From: Bacteroidales bacterium Bact_14
Lineage (GTDB): Bacteria > Bacteroidota > Bacteroidia > Bacteroidales > UBA932
Assembly: GCA_001602865.1 (NCBI GenBank)
Contig: LUZF01000007.1
Location: 1-59,088, forward strand
Direction of reading: 5' to 3'
Length of the DNA stretch: 59,088 bases
The translations under genes were made by a program, and so were the position numbers. Under the pieces are notes generated by a model. That model made no database searches and was not told the DNA's origin. It saw only the letters and a list, made by a program, of their open reading frames with translations. Below are positions 1 through 9,793 of this stretch, in pieces. The stretch's first letter is position 1. Each line of letters begins with the position of its first letter.

Positions 1-2
1 CG

Positions 3-155
3 TGCCTCGCCGCGCGCTGCCCGACCGCCGTCGAGTTTGTCAACGGCGGCGACCGCTTCGGCGAGTCCGGCACTCCGGCGGGCCTGCTGGCCGCCTACGG
101 CCTCGACGCCGCGAACATCCGCGCAGCCGCCCTCCGCGCCATCGTCCGGAAATAA
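3..155 (+). CDS. C-terminal fragment of a transketolase C-terminal-domain protein (5' end outside window)
   Basis: Frame 3 reads CLAARCPTAVEFVNGGDRFGESGTPAGLLAAYGLDAANIRAAALRAIVRK*; the 'GESGTPAGLLAAYGLDAANI' tail is typical of the transketolase C-terminal domain. Confidence 0.75.
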   Translation, partial: CLAARCPTAVEFVNGGDRFGESGTPAGLLAAYGLDAANIRAAALRAIVRK

Positions 156-158
156 CGC

Positions 159-668
159 ATGGACAATCTGGAACAGGTTTTCAACGAAATCGTTGAGCAA
201 TACCGCGAGCGGCTGTACTGGCACATCCGCTCGCTGGTGTGTTCCCACGAGGACGCGGACGACGTGCTCCAGGATACCTTTATAAAAATATGGAAGGCGC
301 TGCCTTCCTTCCGCGGCGACTCGGAACTCTTCACCTGGGCCTACCGCATCGCGACCAACGAGTCGCTGAACTATCTCCACAAGCAGAAGATCCGCTCCGC
401 CCTCTCCTTCGAGAGCCTGCGCACGACGCTGGAAAACCGCATCGACGACGACCCCTGGTTCGACGGCGACGCCCTCCAGCGCGACCTGGCGAAGGCCATC
501 CAGGGCCTGCCGGAAAAGCAGCGCGTGGTCTTCCAGCTGCGCTATTTCGAGGAGCTGCCCTACGAGCAGATTTCGGAAATCACCGGCACTTCCGTCGGCG
601 CCCTGAAAGCGTCGTATCACATTGCTTATGAGAAAATCAAGGAGAAACTTAAACTTTCTTCCCTGTAA
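159..668 (+). CDS. ECF-type RNA polymerase sigma-70 family factor
   Basis: Sigma2-like (HEDADDVLQDTFIKIWKALPSF) and sigma4-like (LPEKQRVVFQLRYFEELPYEQISEITGTSVGALKASYH) regions. Confidence 0.93.
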   Translation: MDNLEQVFNEIVEQYRERLYWHIRSLVCSHEDADDVLQDTFIKIWKALPSFRGDSELFTWAYRIATNESLNYLHKQKIRSALSFESLRTTLENRIDDDPWFDGDALQRDLAKAIQGLPEKQRVVFQLRYFEELPYEQISEITGTSVGALKASYHIAYEKIKEKLKLSSL

Positions 669-710
669 TCTGTCAAATGTTTGCTTTTGCGTTGAAAACC
701 CGTTTGTGAA

Positions 711-1097
711 ATGAACCGGAACCGTCCATACAAAGTCCCTGAAGGCTACTTCGAAGCGCTCGGCGCGCGGCTGTCGGAAATTCCCGAGACCTACCGCCGT
801 CCCTCCGCCTGGGATTACATGCGTCCGTACCTGGCTTATGCGGCCCTGATCCTCTGTGGCCTTGCCGTCGGTACCCTGCTGTTCCGCAATCCCGCCCCGG
901 CCGAAGCCGAGGGCGTGGACAGCTACGAGCTGATGTATTATGCGGATCTCGTCCCGCGGACGGATCCGTACGCGATTTTCGATGCGATGGAAGCGTCCGC
1001 GACGGAAGTTTCCTATACCTCCGAGGACATCGTCTCCTACCTGATCGACAGCGGCACGTCCCTGGAGGCCATCAACACCCTTTTGTATGACTTTTAA
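711..1097 (+). CDS. Single-TM hypothetical protein downstream of the sigma factor; possible anti-sigma or accessory protein
   Basis: One TM helix (YLAYAALILCGLAVGTLLF); YKVPEGYFEAL N-terminus often seen next to Bacteroidetes ECF sigma genes. Confidence 0.6.
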   Translation: MNRNRPYKVPEGYFEALGARLSEIPETYRRPSAWDYMRPYLAYAALILCGLAVGTLLFRNPAPAEAEGVDSYELMYYADLVPRTDPYAIFDAMEASATEVSYTSEDIVSYLIDSGTSLEAINTLLYDF

Positions 1098-1109
1098 CCG
1101 CGCTTGACC

Positions 1110-1601
1110 ATGAACAGAACCATACGAATCCTCCTTGTCTCCGCCGTGCTGCTTGCCGGTGTGTCCGCGCTTGCGCAGAACAATGACCGGAAAGCGCCGC
1201 AGCGTTTCGACTGGAAAGAAAAGATGAAGACCGAGAAGATCGGATTCCTGACCTCGGAGATCGGGCTCACCCCGGACGAGGCGAAGCTCTTCTGGCCGGT
1301 CTATGAGAAGATCGAGGTCGCCCGCGAGGATGCGATGAAGCGCTCCTTCGAGGCCTTCCAGGCGCTGGAGAGCGCGCTGCGCGAAGGGAAAGGCGAGGCC
1401 GCGATCAGCGAGGCGCTGAACGAGTATCTCGCCGCCGGCGAGGAAATCTCCTCCATCGACCGCCGGTATGTCGGCGAGTACCGCCGCATCCTTTCCTCCG
1501 AAAAGATCGCGCGCCTCTATTTCGCGGAAGAAAAATTCCGTCGCAACCAGATCAACCGCCTCAACGTCGCCCCTCCCGGGGGTTCTAACCCTAGGAAATA
1601 G
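1110..1601 (+). CDS. Exported Spy/CpxP-like helical protein
   Basis: Signal peptide MNRTIRILLVSAVLLAGVSALAQ, then charged helical sequence with LTPDEAKLFWPVYEKI. Confidence 0.65.
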   Translation: MNRTIRILLVSAVLLAGVSALAQNNDRKAPQRFDWKEKMKTEKIGFLTSEIGLTPDEAKLFWPVYEKIEVAREDAMKRSFEAFQALESALREGKGEAAISEALNEYLAAGEEISSIDRRYVGEYRRILSSEKIARLYFAEEKFRRNQINRLNVAPPGGSNPRK

Positions 1602-1629
1602 GTTTCGCGATCACAGGATAAGTCAGTAT

Positions 1630-1699
1630 AAGCAAAAAGAAACATTTTTCTGAGTAGCCCTTTTTCCGGGATATCTCAGGAAAATGTTTCTTTTTGCGT
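1630..1699. repeat. Palindromic intergenic element, copy A
   Basis: Arms 1630-1654 AAGCAAAAAGAAACATTTTTCTGAG and 1675-1699 CTCAGGAAAATGTTTCTTTTTGCGT (2 mismatches in 25), 20-nt loop. Convergent intergenic region. Confidence 0.85.
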
Positions 1700-1714
1700 A
1701 ATTATCTGATTATC

Positions 1715-2368
1715 CTACAGGAATAAACCGTCTTTCATATAAAGGGTGCGGTCGCACATCTGGGCCAGCTCCGGGTCGTGGGTTACGATGATGATGGTCT
1801 GGTGGTAGCGGTCGCGGAGCTGGAAGAAGAGGCGGTGGAGGTCCGCCTTGGTCGCGGAGTCCAGGTTGCCGGAGGGCTCGTCGGCGAAGAGGATCGCGGG
1901 GCGGTTGATGAGCGCGCGGGCGATGGCGACGCGCTGCTGCTCGCCGCCGGAGAGCTCCGAGGGCTTGTGGGTGATGCGCTCGGCGAGGCCCAGGTCGTCC
2001 AGGAGGGCGAGCGCTTCCTTCTTCGCCTCGTGCTCCCTGCGTCCGGCGATGAACGCGGGGATGAGCACATTCTCCAGGGAGGTGAATTCCGGCAGGAGGT
2101 GGTGGAACTGGAAGACGAAGCCGATGCGGCGGTTGCGGAAGGCGGAGAGTTCCTTGCTCCCGAGGTGCAGCACATCCGTGCCGTCGATCTCCAGCGAGCC
2201 GCAGTCCGGCGTGGACAGGGTCCCCAGAATCTGCAGCAGCGTGGATTTTCCCGCGCCCGAGGCACCCATGATGGAGACGACCTCCGCCTCCTGCGCCTCG
2301 AAATCAATGCCCTTCAGCACCTTCAGCGCGCCGAACGACTTTTCTATGCCCTTTGCCTGGATTATCAT
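1715..2368 (-). CDS. ABC transporter ATP-binding protein, LolD/MacB type
   Basis: Walker [10 protein letters not shown], signature [15 protein letters not shown], Walker [14 protein letters not shown]. Confidence 0.93.
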   Translation of the reverse strand: MIIQAKGIEKSFGALKVLKGIDFEAQEAEVVSIMGASGAGKSTLLQILGTLSTPDCGSLEIDGTDVLHLGSKELSAFRNRRIGFVFQFHHLLPEFTSLENVLIPAFIAGRREHEAKKEALALLDDLGLAERITHKPSELSGGEQQRVAIARALINRPAILFADEPSGNLDSATKADLHRLFFQLRDRYHQTIIIVTHDPELAQMCDRTLYMKDGLFL

Positions 2369-2441
2369 ACCCCAAAGTTAGAAAATTTGCTTTTTTTTCA
2401 AAAGAGCCATACCTTTGCCATCCCTCGCGTGCGGGGGAATT

Positions 2442-2515
2442 CGGGGTGTGGCGCAGTTGGCTAGCGCATCTGGTTTGGGACCAGAGGGTCCGGTGTTCGA
2501 GTCACCGTACCCCGA
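2442..2515 (+). tRNA. tRNA-Pro (anticodon TGG)
   Basis: Acceptor CGGGGTG/TACCCCG, D-arm, anticodon stem-loop ctggtTTGGGAccag with TGG, T-arm CCGGTGTTCGAGTCACCG region; no encoded CCA. Confidence 0.93.
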
Positions 2516-2559
2516 CAATATTCGCGAAAACGCCGGATAATCATTTAAACTTTTACGAT

Positions 2560-3246
2560 ATGAAACGCATCCTGATGGGCATCGCCCTGGTAAGCCTGAT
2601 CTTCCTGGCTTCGTGCAACAACAAGAAAACCCAGCAAGCTCCGAAAGCAGAAGACGTTGAATTCATCCGCCTGAACGTGCCGCTCGTCGTGGAGCCGGCG
2701 AAAGTCGACGCCGCGGTCGCGCTGGCCTCGGATCTGGTCGCCGCCTCGCAGTCGGATGCGGGTATGATTGAGTATGACCTGTTCCGCAGCGAGACCCGCC
2801 CGGACTGGATGCTGATCTATGAAACCTGGAAGGACCAGCCCTCGCTGGACGTCCATTCCGCCGCGCCGCACTTCACCTCCCTCGTGCCGCAAATCCAGGC
2901 CCAGGGGAATATGACCATCGAGCAGTTCCTCCAGGTCGCGAATCCCGACAAGGCAGGCAAGAGCCTCCGCATCAACTGCCATTTCGTCGCCAAGGATGAG
3001 GCCTCCCGCGAGCAGGTCATCGCCAAGGCGAAGGAGTTGGTCGCCGCGACCCTCGCGAACGACGCCGGCGTCATCGAATATGACATCCTGACCAGCACGA
3101 CCCGCCCCCTGGAGCTTATGATTTATGAGACCTGGAAGGACCAGGCCGCGCTTGACGCCCATTCCGCCTCCGACCACTTCAAGCGCCTCGTCCCCGAACT
3201 CGGCGCCCTCTGCACCACCGTCAAGGCCGAAACCTTCTACCGGTAA
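2560..3246 (+). CDS. Lipoprotein with two tandem antibiotic-biosynthesis-monooxygenase (ABM)-like domains
   Basis: Lipobox LIFLASC; duplicated 'GMIEYDLFRSETRPDWMLIYETWKDQPSLDVHSAAPHF' and 'GVIEYDILTSTTRPLELMIYETWKDQAALDAHSASDHF'. Start placed at ATG 2560, after the tRNA. Confidence 0.85.
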   Translation: MKRILMGIALVSLIFLASCNNKKTQQAPKAEDVEFIRLNVPLVVEPAKVDAAVALASDLVAASQSDAGMIEYDLFRSETRPDWMLIYETWKDQPSLDVHSAAPHFTSLVPQIQAQGNMTIEQFLQVANPDKAGKSLRINCHFVAKDEASREQVIAKAKELVAATLANDAGVIEYDILTSTTRPLELMIYETWKDQAALDAHSASDHFKRLVPELGALCTTVKAETFYR

Positions 3247-3250
3247 GCCG

Positions 3251-3490
3251 TTACGGCACGGGATCGTAGCCGGAGCCGCCCCAGGGGTGGCAGCGGAGGA
3301 TGCGCTTGAGGGAGAGCCAGAAGCCCTTGAGGGGGCCGTACCTGCGGAAGGCCTCGAGGGCGTACTGCGAACAGGTCGGCGTGAAGCGGCAGCTCGGCGG
3401 CTTCAGCGGCGAGATGCAGAGCTGGTAGAACTTGATCAGCAGGATGAAAGGCGCGGCCAGCACCTTTCTCAGAAACGATCCGGCGCTCAT
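3251..3490 (-). CDS. yidD: Membrane protein insertion efficiency factor YidD
   Basis: [59 protein letters not shown]. Confidence 0.96.
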   Translation of the reverse strand: MSAGSFLRKVLAAPFILLIKFYQLCISPLKPPSCRFTPTCSQYALEAFRRYGPLKGFWLSLKRILRCHPWGGSGYDPVP

Positions 3491-3876
3491 GGCTGGGTCG
3501 TTTTTGCGTCAGTCGGAGCGGCGAGCCGGGTCAGCACTTCCGCCACCGCGGCGCGGATGGTTTCGAACGGGAGTACTTCCGGGGAATTGTAGAGGAAAAG
3601 GATGTCCCGGTGGCCCTCCGCTGCGCCCAGGAGGGATTTCTGGGTGCGGTAGGCTTCGCGGATGCGGCGCTTCAGGAGGTTGCGCCGGACGGCGCGCTTG
3701 AACAGTTTCTTCGGCACGGACACGACGATGCGGTCCGTCTCCGCCCCGTTCGGGGCGACCCAGCAATAGTGGAGGCAGGAACAGCTTCCCCGGCGGCCCT
3801 GGGCGATGAGCCGGGAAATGTCGTTCTTGCCGCGCAATCTCTCCCCGCGGGAGAGGCTGTTGCCGGTAGATTCCAT
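3487..3876 (-). CDS. rnpA: Ribonuclease P protein component
   Basis: RNR-type motif [18 protein letters not shown]; upstream of yidD. Confidence 0.92.
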   Translation of the reverse strand: MESTGNSLSRGERLRGKNDISRLIAQGRRGSCSCLHYCWVAPNGAETDRIVVSVPKKLFKRAVRRNLLKRRIREAYRTQKSLLGAAEGHRDILFLYNSPEVLPFETIRAAVAEVLTRLAAPTDAKTTQP

Positions 3877-3880
3877 TGTA

Positions 3881-4624
3881 TTAATTATTCTGTTCGAGGT
3901 AGAGCTCGATGGCCTTGGCGGCGGAAGGGGCTTCCGGGCTCGGGCCGCGGAAGGCGGTCTCCAGGCCGGCTTCCTCCATCGCCTTGACGATGGAGCGGCC
4001 GTAGGAGCCGAAGCGGGTCCCGCCCGGCTGGAAATCCGGGAAGTTCTCCCGGAGGGACTTCACGTCCGCGGGATTGTAGAGCACCACGAGGTCGTAGGCC
4101 GCGAGGTCCACGTCCTTGAGGTCCTGGGAAACGGTCTTCACCAGCATGGCGTTCTTGAAATCCAGGCCTTTCTCTTCGAAGAGCCGGACGATGCTGCCGC
4201 CGGAGGTATCCGAAGACGTCAGGAGGAATTTCTCCCCGGCGTGGCGGGTACCGATCTGGGCGAGGACGGAGGCCGGCGTGCCGTCTCCGAAGAAAATCTT
4301 GCGCTTGCGGTACACGATGTGCTTCTGGAGGTACATCGCGACGATGTCCGTCGTGCAGAAGTACTTCATCGTCTCCGGAACCTTGATCCGGAGCTCTTCG
4401 CAGAGCGCGAAGAAAGCGTCGATTGCGTGGCGCGAGGAGAAAACGACGGCCGTATAATCCAGGATGTTGATCCGCTGGGTCCGGAACTCGCGGGACGAAA
4501 GCGGCTCGACCAGATAGAAAGGACGGAAGTCCACGCTGACCCCGTATTTCTCGCTCAGGGCGGCGTAGGGCGCCATATTCTTCGGCGTCTGCTGTGAGAT
4601 CAATATCTTCTTTATCTTACCCAT
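3881..4624 (-). CDS. hemD: Uroporphyrinogen-III synthase family protein
   Basis: HemD-like fold pattern and the conserved Bacteroidetes order DUF4271-hemD-rnpA-yidD. Confidence 0.8.
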   Translation of the reverse strand: MGKIKKILISQQTPKNMAPYAALSEKYGVSVDFRPFYLVEPLSSREFRTQRINILDYTAVVFSSRHAIDAFFALCEELRIKVPETMKYFCTTDIVAMYLQKHIVYRKRKIFFGDGTPASVLAQIGTRHAGEKFLLTSSDTSGGSIVRLFEEKGLDFKNAMLVKTVSQDLKDVDLAAYDLVVLYNPADVKSLRENFPDFQPGGTRFGSYGRSIVKAMEEAGLETAFRGPSPEAPSAAKAIELYLEQNN

Positions 4625-5289
4625 AATGCGGCTAGGATTCCCAGTGGCAGGAATTCAAGGGCGCAAAGATACAAAAATGTTGTGAAAGGGCCGTAAGAGT
4701 TTTGTAAAAATTGCCACTTTCGTACGAGGAAGAATAAGTAAAATATTGATAGAACGGAGATTACGAATGTTTTAACGGTTTCGTCCGCTGCGCCCGCGAC
4801 ATTCATCACCCCGACACCGGCCAGCGAAACGGCCGCGGCGAGCAGGGAATAGGTGAAAAAACAGGTGTACGCATAGCGGAAACGCTCCCCGCCGAGGATG
4901 CGGTACCGGATCATCCCGTAAATCAGCAGCCGCAGCAACAGGAAGCCCGTGACCAGACCCATCGTAACCAGGATCCTGCTCTCCGGCGCCAGGTAGCGGT
5001 CGGCAATCAGGCAGAGCGGGAGCATAAACACGGAGGACACCCAGGTCCGCGTCCGGCTCGTCTGCATATTGTATTCCGCTTCCTCGCAGCCTTTCCGGCT
5101 CGTCAGCGAATGCAGCAGCGCCGGTATCAGCCGGAGGTCGCGCAGCGTCACCACCACCGCTATCACCGCCACGAGCGTCAGTGCCGCGTTGAGCGGATTG
5201 TCGCTCCACGTGGCCTCGGCGGCAGGAAGGTATTCCCGCGGCATCATCAGTTGCCCGAAAACGAAGGTGGTGTCCTGCAACAGCATCAT
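4612..5289 (-). CDS. DUF4271 membrane protein
   Basis: Multiple TM helices; overlaps hemD in the conserved order. Confidence 0.75.
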   Translation of the reverse strand: MMLLQDTTFVFGQLMMPREYLPAAEATWSDNPLNAALTLVAVIAVVVTLRDLRLIPALLHSLTSRKGCEEAEYNMQTSRTRTWVSSVFMLPLCLIADRYLAPESRILVTMGLVTGFLLLRLLIYGMIRYRILGGERFRYAYTCFFTYSLLAAAVSLAGVGVMNVAGAADETVKTFVISVLSIFYLFFLVRKWQFLQNSYGPFTTFLYLCALEFLPLGILAALWVR

Positions 5290-5636
5290 CAGTTGCCTCT
5301 TTTCGCCTTGTACCCAAGGGAGAGCAGCAGCGCCGTGACCTTCTCGCGCAGGTCTCCCTGGATCGTGATTTCACCGTCCTTGGCGGTCCCGCCGACGCCG
5401 CAGCGCGTCTTCAGCGTCTTGCCCAGGGCGGCGAGGTCCTCCGCGCTTCCGACGAAGCCGCGGACCAGCGTGACCTGCTTCCCGGCGCGCCCGCTGCGCT
5501 CCAGCGAGACGATCAGCTTCTGGCGGGAAGGCTCGAGGGTCTCCGCCTCCGCGGCGTCATCCTCCGCGGCGTATGCGAAATCCGGATTTGTCGAATACAC
5601 GACGCCCAGCCGTTTTTTCCAGTCATTGTCTCCCAT
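5289..5636 (-). CDS. Translation initiation factor SUI1/YciH family
   Basis: LERSGRAGKQVTLVRGFVGSAEDLAALGKTLKTRCGVGGTAKDGEITIQGD; start at MGDNDWKKR. Confidence 0.92.
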   Translation of the reverse strand: MGDNDWKKRLGVVYSTNPDFAYAAEDDAAEAETLEPSRQKLIVSLERSGRAGKQVTLVRGFVGSAEDLAALGKTLKTRCGVGGTAKDGEITIQGDLREKVTALLLSLGYKAKRGN

Positions 5637-5649
5637 ACGAGGTGCTATT

Positions 5650-5682
5650 TTTGCAAAGATAAAGATTCCTTTTATATCTTTG
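5650..5682 (+). promoter_or_regulatory. Bacteroidetes-type promoter for the DUF2723 gene
   Basis: -33 TTTG (5650-5653), 21-nt spacer, -7 TATCTTTG (5675-5682), 6 nt before ATG 5689. A minus-strand TATCTTTG lies at 5654-5661. Confidence 0.6.
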
Positions 5683-5688
5683 TAGGAT

Positions 5689-8600
5689 ATGGATACCAAG
5701 AAATTCAATTTGTGGAACAGGCTGACGGGGCTGCTCGTCTTCGCCGTCTCGCTCGCGACCTACCTGTCCACGATGGAACCGACCGCCTCCTTCTGGGACT
5801 GCGGCGAGTTCATCGCCTCCTCATACAAACTCGAAGTCGGCCACCCGCCGGGAAACCCCGTTTTCCAGCTCATCGCCCGTTTCTTCACGATTTTCGGCGA
5901 CAATATGCACGCCGCGATCCTGGTGAACGCCGTCAGCGCGCTCTGCTCCGCGCTGACCATCTTCCTGCTGTACCTGACCATCGTCTTCTTCGTGAAGCGC
6001 CTGGTGCGCCCCGGCGCTGACGGCCGTTACAACCTCGCCAACGCCCTCATCATTTTCGGCAGCGGCGCGGTCGGCGCCCTCGCCTATACCTTCAGCGACA
6101 CCTTCTGGTTCTCCGCCGTCGAAGGCGAGGTCTACGGAATGTCCTCGCTTTTCACCGCCCTGGTCTTCTGGGCGATGATCCGCTGGTACGAGACTGCGGA
6201 CGAGCCGTACGCCAACCGCTGGATCGTCCTGATCTCCTTCCTGATGGGCCTGTCCATCGGCGTCCACCTGCTGAACCTGCTGACCATCCCGGCGCTCGTG
6301 TTCCTGTTCTATTACCGGAAGCGCGAGAACGGGACCTTCTCTTTCTGGGAATATGTCAAGATCCTGCTGATCTCCGTAGTGATTCTCGGGGCCATCCTCT
6401 TTGTCATCGTGCCGTGGCTGCCGAAGGCGGCCGCCTATGCGGACCTGGCCTTCGTGAACGGCCTCGGCCTGCCGTACAACAGCGGCGCCGCCTTCTTTAT
6501 GGTGGCCCTGCTGGCCCTCTGCTTCTGGGGCCTCTTCCGGAGCCTGAAGCGCGAAAAGGTGGTCCTGAACACGGTCCTGCTGTGTTTCACGACGATCATC
6601 ATCGGCTTCTCCATCTTCAGCATCTGCATCATCCGCTCCGCCGCGAAGACCCCGACGAACGAGTACCAGCCGGACAACGCCTTCACCCTCGTCCGTTACC
6701 TCTCCCGCGAGCAGTACGGCTCGAACCCGATCCTGTACGGCCAGTATTTCGACGCCCCGTATGACCTCAAGGTGAAGCGCTACTGGGCGCCGCTGAACGG
6801 GAAATATGTCCACGCGGACGGCCCCGTGGATATAAAATACAAAGCGGAAGGCAAGATGCTCTTCCCGCGTATGTGGTCTCCCAGCACCTCCGGCACCGCC
6901 AACGAGGACTTCTACGAGAGCTATATGAACGGCAAGGGCAAGCGCATCGACGGCACCGACCATAAGAAGCCGACGATGGGCGCCAACCTTGCCTACTTCT
7001 TCGACTACCAGATGAACTGGATGTACTGGCGCTACTTTATGTGGAACTTCGTCGGCCGCCAGAACGACATCCACAGCCCGACGCCCGGCGACATCTTCCT
7101 CGGCAACTGGGAGAGCGGCGTCAAGTTCCTCGACAACTACCGTCTCGGCGACCAGGCCGACGCGCCGGATATGCTGAAAAACAACAAGGGCAAGAACCAC
7201 TATTATTTCCTGCCGCTGCTCCTCGGCCTGCTGGGCCTGTTCTTTCAGTTCGGTCGCGACAAGCGCGGCTGCTGGCTGGTGTTCCTGCTCTTCTTTATGA
7301 CGGGCATCGCCATCGTCGTCTACCTGAACCAGCCGCCCTACCAGGTGCGCGAACGGGATTACGCCTATGCGGGCTCCTTCTACGCCTTCAGCATCTGGAT
7401 CGGCATCGCCGTCGCGGCGGTGTACGGCTGGCTGAAGGACCTCCTGCGCAAGGACAGTGTCGCGGCCGCCGCGGGCGTGACCGTCCTGCTGCTCTGCGTG
7501 CCCGCGCTGATGGCCGCCCAGAACTGGGACGACCACGACCGCTCCCACCGCACGAGCGCCGTCGAGATCGGCTACAACTATCTCAATTCGGCGGGGGAGA
7601 ACGGCATCCTCGTGACCCACGGGGACAACGATACCTTCCCGCTCTGGTATGCGCAGGAAGTTGAAAACGTCCGCCCGGACGTGCGCATCTGCAACACCTC
7701 CCTGCTCGGCACCGACTGGCACATCGACCAGATGAAATATGCCGTGAACGAGTCCGCGCCGCTCGACCTGCGGGTCGGCCTGGAGCAGTACCTCTACGGC
7801 ACGAATGAAGTCGTCTACATCTACGACACCCGCAACCAGGTCATCCCGCTCTCCGACGTGATGACCGTCTTCCGCCACCCGGACGCGAAGATCGTCCTCG
7901 CGAGCGGGAAGCGCGTGGATTACATTATGTCCCGCAGGTTCTCCATCCCGGTGAACAAGGAGAACGTCCTGCGCTGCGGCATCCTGTCCGAGAAGTACGC
8001 GGACCAGATTCCGGACGAGATCGTCCTCGAGATTCCGGAGGGCAAGGACTACCTGACGAAGCCGGAGCTGTTTATGCTCGACCTGCTGTCGAATTACCGG
8101 TGGGACCGTCCGCTGAACCTGCTGAATATGGCCGGCGACCTGAATATGGGCATCAAGGATTACCTGATGTTCGAGGGCTTCTCCTACCGCTTCGTCCCGC
8201 TCCGCAACACGCCGTCGAGCCGCGACGCGGGCATCGTCGACACGGACCGCCTGTATGACCTGCTGACGAACGTCTACAGCTTCGACGCCGTGAGCCGGGA
8301 AGGCTGGTATGTGGATTACCAGAACCTCTATACCTACCTGGGCGCGGTGCCGCTGCGCTCGATGTTCGTGACCGCCGCAGACGCCTTCCTGAAGGCGGGC
8401 GAGACGGAGCGCGCCATCGAGATGCTGGATATGTGCGAGGAAAAGGTGCCTGCCTCGAATTTCCCGATCGAGACGATTCCGATCGGCTTCTCCGGCAACG
8501 ACTTTATGATCACGGAGATGGTCGACCTGTACTACCGGCTGGGCCAGCGCGACAAGGCGCGGGAGCTGGGCATCGCCCTGGCGAACGAGCTCATCGTGAC

Positions 8601-8820
8601 CGCGCGCTTCTACCTCGAATTCTACGAGTACGCCGTCGATGATTTCGAACTCTGCGGCAACTACATCTATTACCTCGCCGACACGTTCAAGGTGAACGGA
8701 GACGAAGGGCTTTCCGACAAACTGGTGGACAATTTCTCCAGGCTGGTGGACCTGATGACCGGTAAGGAGGATGGGGACATCCGGGATGCGGACGCCGGCG
8801 AGATGGAATTGGTCGGTTAG
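5689..8820 (+). CDS. DUF2723 integral membrane protein (GT117-like)
   Basis: N-terminal TYLSTMEPTASFWDCGEFIASSYKLEVGHPPGNP motif, multi-TM region, large soluble C-terminus. Confidence 0.92.
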   Translation: MDTKKFNLWNRLTGLLVFAVSLATYLSTMEPTASFWDCGEFIASSYKLEVGHPPGNPVFQLIARFFTIFGDNMHAAILVNAVSALCSALTIFLLYLTIVFFVKRLVRPGADGRYNLANALIIFGSGAVGALAYTFSDTFWFSAVEGEVYGMSSLFTALVFWAMIRWYETADEPYANRWIVLISFLMGLSIGVHLLNLLTIPALVFLFYYRKRENGTFSFWEYVKILLISVVILGAILFVIVPWLPKAAAYADLAFVNGLGLPYNSGAAFFMVALLALCFWGLFRSLKREKVVLNTVLLCFTTIIIGFSIFSICIIRSAAKTPTNEYQPDNAFTLVRYLSREQYGSNPILYGQYFDAPYDLKVKRYWAPLNGKYVHADGPVDIKYKAEGKMLFPRMWSPSTSGTANEDFYESYMNGKGKRIDGTDHKKPTMGANLAYFFDYQMNWMYWRYFMWNFVGRQNDIHSPTPGDIFLGNWESGVKFLDNYRLGDQADAPDMLKNNKGKNHYYFLPLLLGLLGLFFQFGRDKRGCWLVFLLFFMTGIAIVVYLNQPPYQVRERDYAYAGSFYAFSIWIGIAVAAVYGWLKDLLRKDSVAAAAGVTVLLLCVPALMAAQNWDDHDRSHRTSAVEIGYNYLNSAGENGILVTHGDNDTFPLWYAQEVENVRPDVRICNTSLLGTDWHIDQMKYAVNESAPLDLRVGLEQYLYGTNEVVYIYDTRNQVIPLSDVMTVFRHPDAKIVLASGKRVDYIMSRRFSIPVNKENVLRCGILSEKYADQIPDEIVLEIPEGKDYLTKPELFMLDLLSNYRWDRPLNLLNMAGDLNMGIKDYLMFEGFSYRFVPLRNTPSSRDAGIVDTDRLYDLLTNVYSFDAVSREGWYVDYQNLYTYLGAVPLRSMFVTAADAFLKAGETERAIEMLDMCEEKVPASNFPIETIPIGFSGNDFMITEMVDLYYRLGQRDKARELGIALANELIVTARFYLEFYEYAVDDFELCGNYIYYLADTFKVNGDEGLSDKLVDNFSRLVDLMTGKEDGDIRDADAGEMELVG

Positions 8821-9719
8821 CGCTCGAGGCGCACGAAAATACTGAGCGGGAGAGCTTTGCCGTAACGGTCGGGAAGGGCGAGCTCCCCGCTTTCCATTTG
8901 CCCGCCGGGGCCGAAGGCTTCGCGCACCGTGGTTTCGCCCAGCAGGGGAGAGTAGCCGTTCGAGTAGAGGTTGAGGACGAGGAAGCTGCGCTCCGGTTCG
9001 AGGATGGCGGCAACGGTCTCCAGCATTTCGAAGAGGCACTCGTCGAGCTTCCATTTCTCCCCGTCGGGGCCGTGGCCGTAAGCCGGCGGATCCAGGATGA
9101 TGCCCTGGTAGCGGTTGCCGCGGCGCGCTTCCCGGCGCACGAATTTCATCGCATCCTCCACGAGCCAGCGGATGCCGTCCATCCCGCTGCGCTCCATGTT
9201 GCCGCGGGCCCAGGTGACGACCTGGCGCACGGCGTCCAGGTGCGTCACGTCCGCCCCGGCGGCCTTGGCGGCCAGCGAAGCGGCGCCGGTGTAGGCGAAG
9301 AGGTTGAGGACTTTCGGCCGGGGGCCGAGGGCCTTGGTATGGCTGTAGATATATTCCCAGTTGGCGGCCTGCTCGGGGAAGACGCCGACGTGCTTGAAGG
9401 CGGTGAGCCCGAGGCGGAGCTGGAAGTCCAGGCCCGGCTGCGCACCCTTGTAGCGGATGTACCACTGGTCATCCATCGTCTTGAGGCGCTCCCAGGTGCC
9501 GCTGTCCTCCTTGCCGGCCTTGCCGAAGCCGGCGCCCGGGCGGAAGCGCACGTGGGCGAGTTTCTCCCACTCCGCGGCGGACATCGACGGGCGCCAGAGC
9601 GCCTTCGGCTCCGGCCGTATCATCGTGTACGGGCCGAAGCGCTCGAGCTTCGCCCCGTCGCCGCTGTCCAGCAGCGCGTAATCCTTCCAGAATTCCCCGG
9701 GATACTCCACTTTCATCAT
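8817..9719 (-). CDS. Class I SAM-dependent methyltransferase (RlmI-like)
   Basis: VLNLFAYTGAASLAAKAAGADVTHLDAV and IILDPPAYGHGP motifs. Confidence 0.88.
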   Translation of the reverse strand: MMKVEYPGEFWKDYALLDSGDGAKLERFGPYTMIRPEPKALWRPSMSAAEWEKLAHVRFRPGAGFGKAGKEDSGTWERLKTMDDQWYIRYKGAQPGLDFQLRLGLTAFKHVGVFPEQAANWEYIYSHTKALGPRPKVLNLFAYTGAASLAAKAAGADVTHLDAVRQVVTWARGNMERSGMDGIRWLVEDAMKFVRREARRGNRYQGIILDPPAYGHGPDGEKWKLDECLFEMLETVAAILEPERSFLVLNLYSNGYSPLLGETTVREAFGPGGQMESGELALPDRYGKALPLSIFVRLER

Positions 9720-9726
9720 GGTTCTG

Positions 9727-9734
9727 CAAAGATA
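9727..9734 (-). promoter_or_regulatory. -7 promoter box (TATCTTTG on minus strand) for the methyltransferase gene
   Basis: CAAAGATA on plus strand; 7 nt from start codon at 9719. Confidence 0.5.
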
Positions 9735-9793
9735 GTATTTTCTGTAAAAATTGTATTTTTGTATATGCGTGAGACCCCGCTCACGGAGGGAAA

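Noticed and set aside
2353-2559. N-terminal extension of the ABM lipoprotein ORF
   Set aside because: Runs through tRNA-Pro; the signal peptide/lipobox places the start at ATG 2560.
5821-9465. 1214-aa minus-strand ORF
   Set aside because: Antisense to the DUF2723 and methyltransferase genes; low-complexity V/D/H/R composition typical of shadow ORFs in GC-rich DNA.
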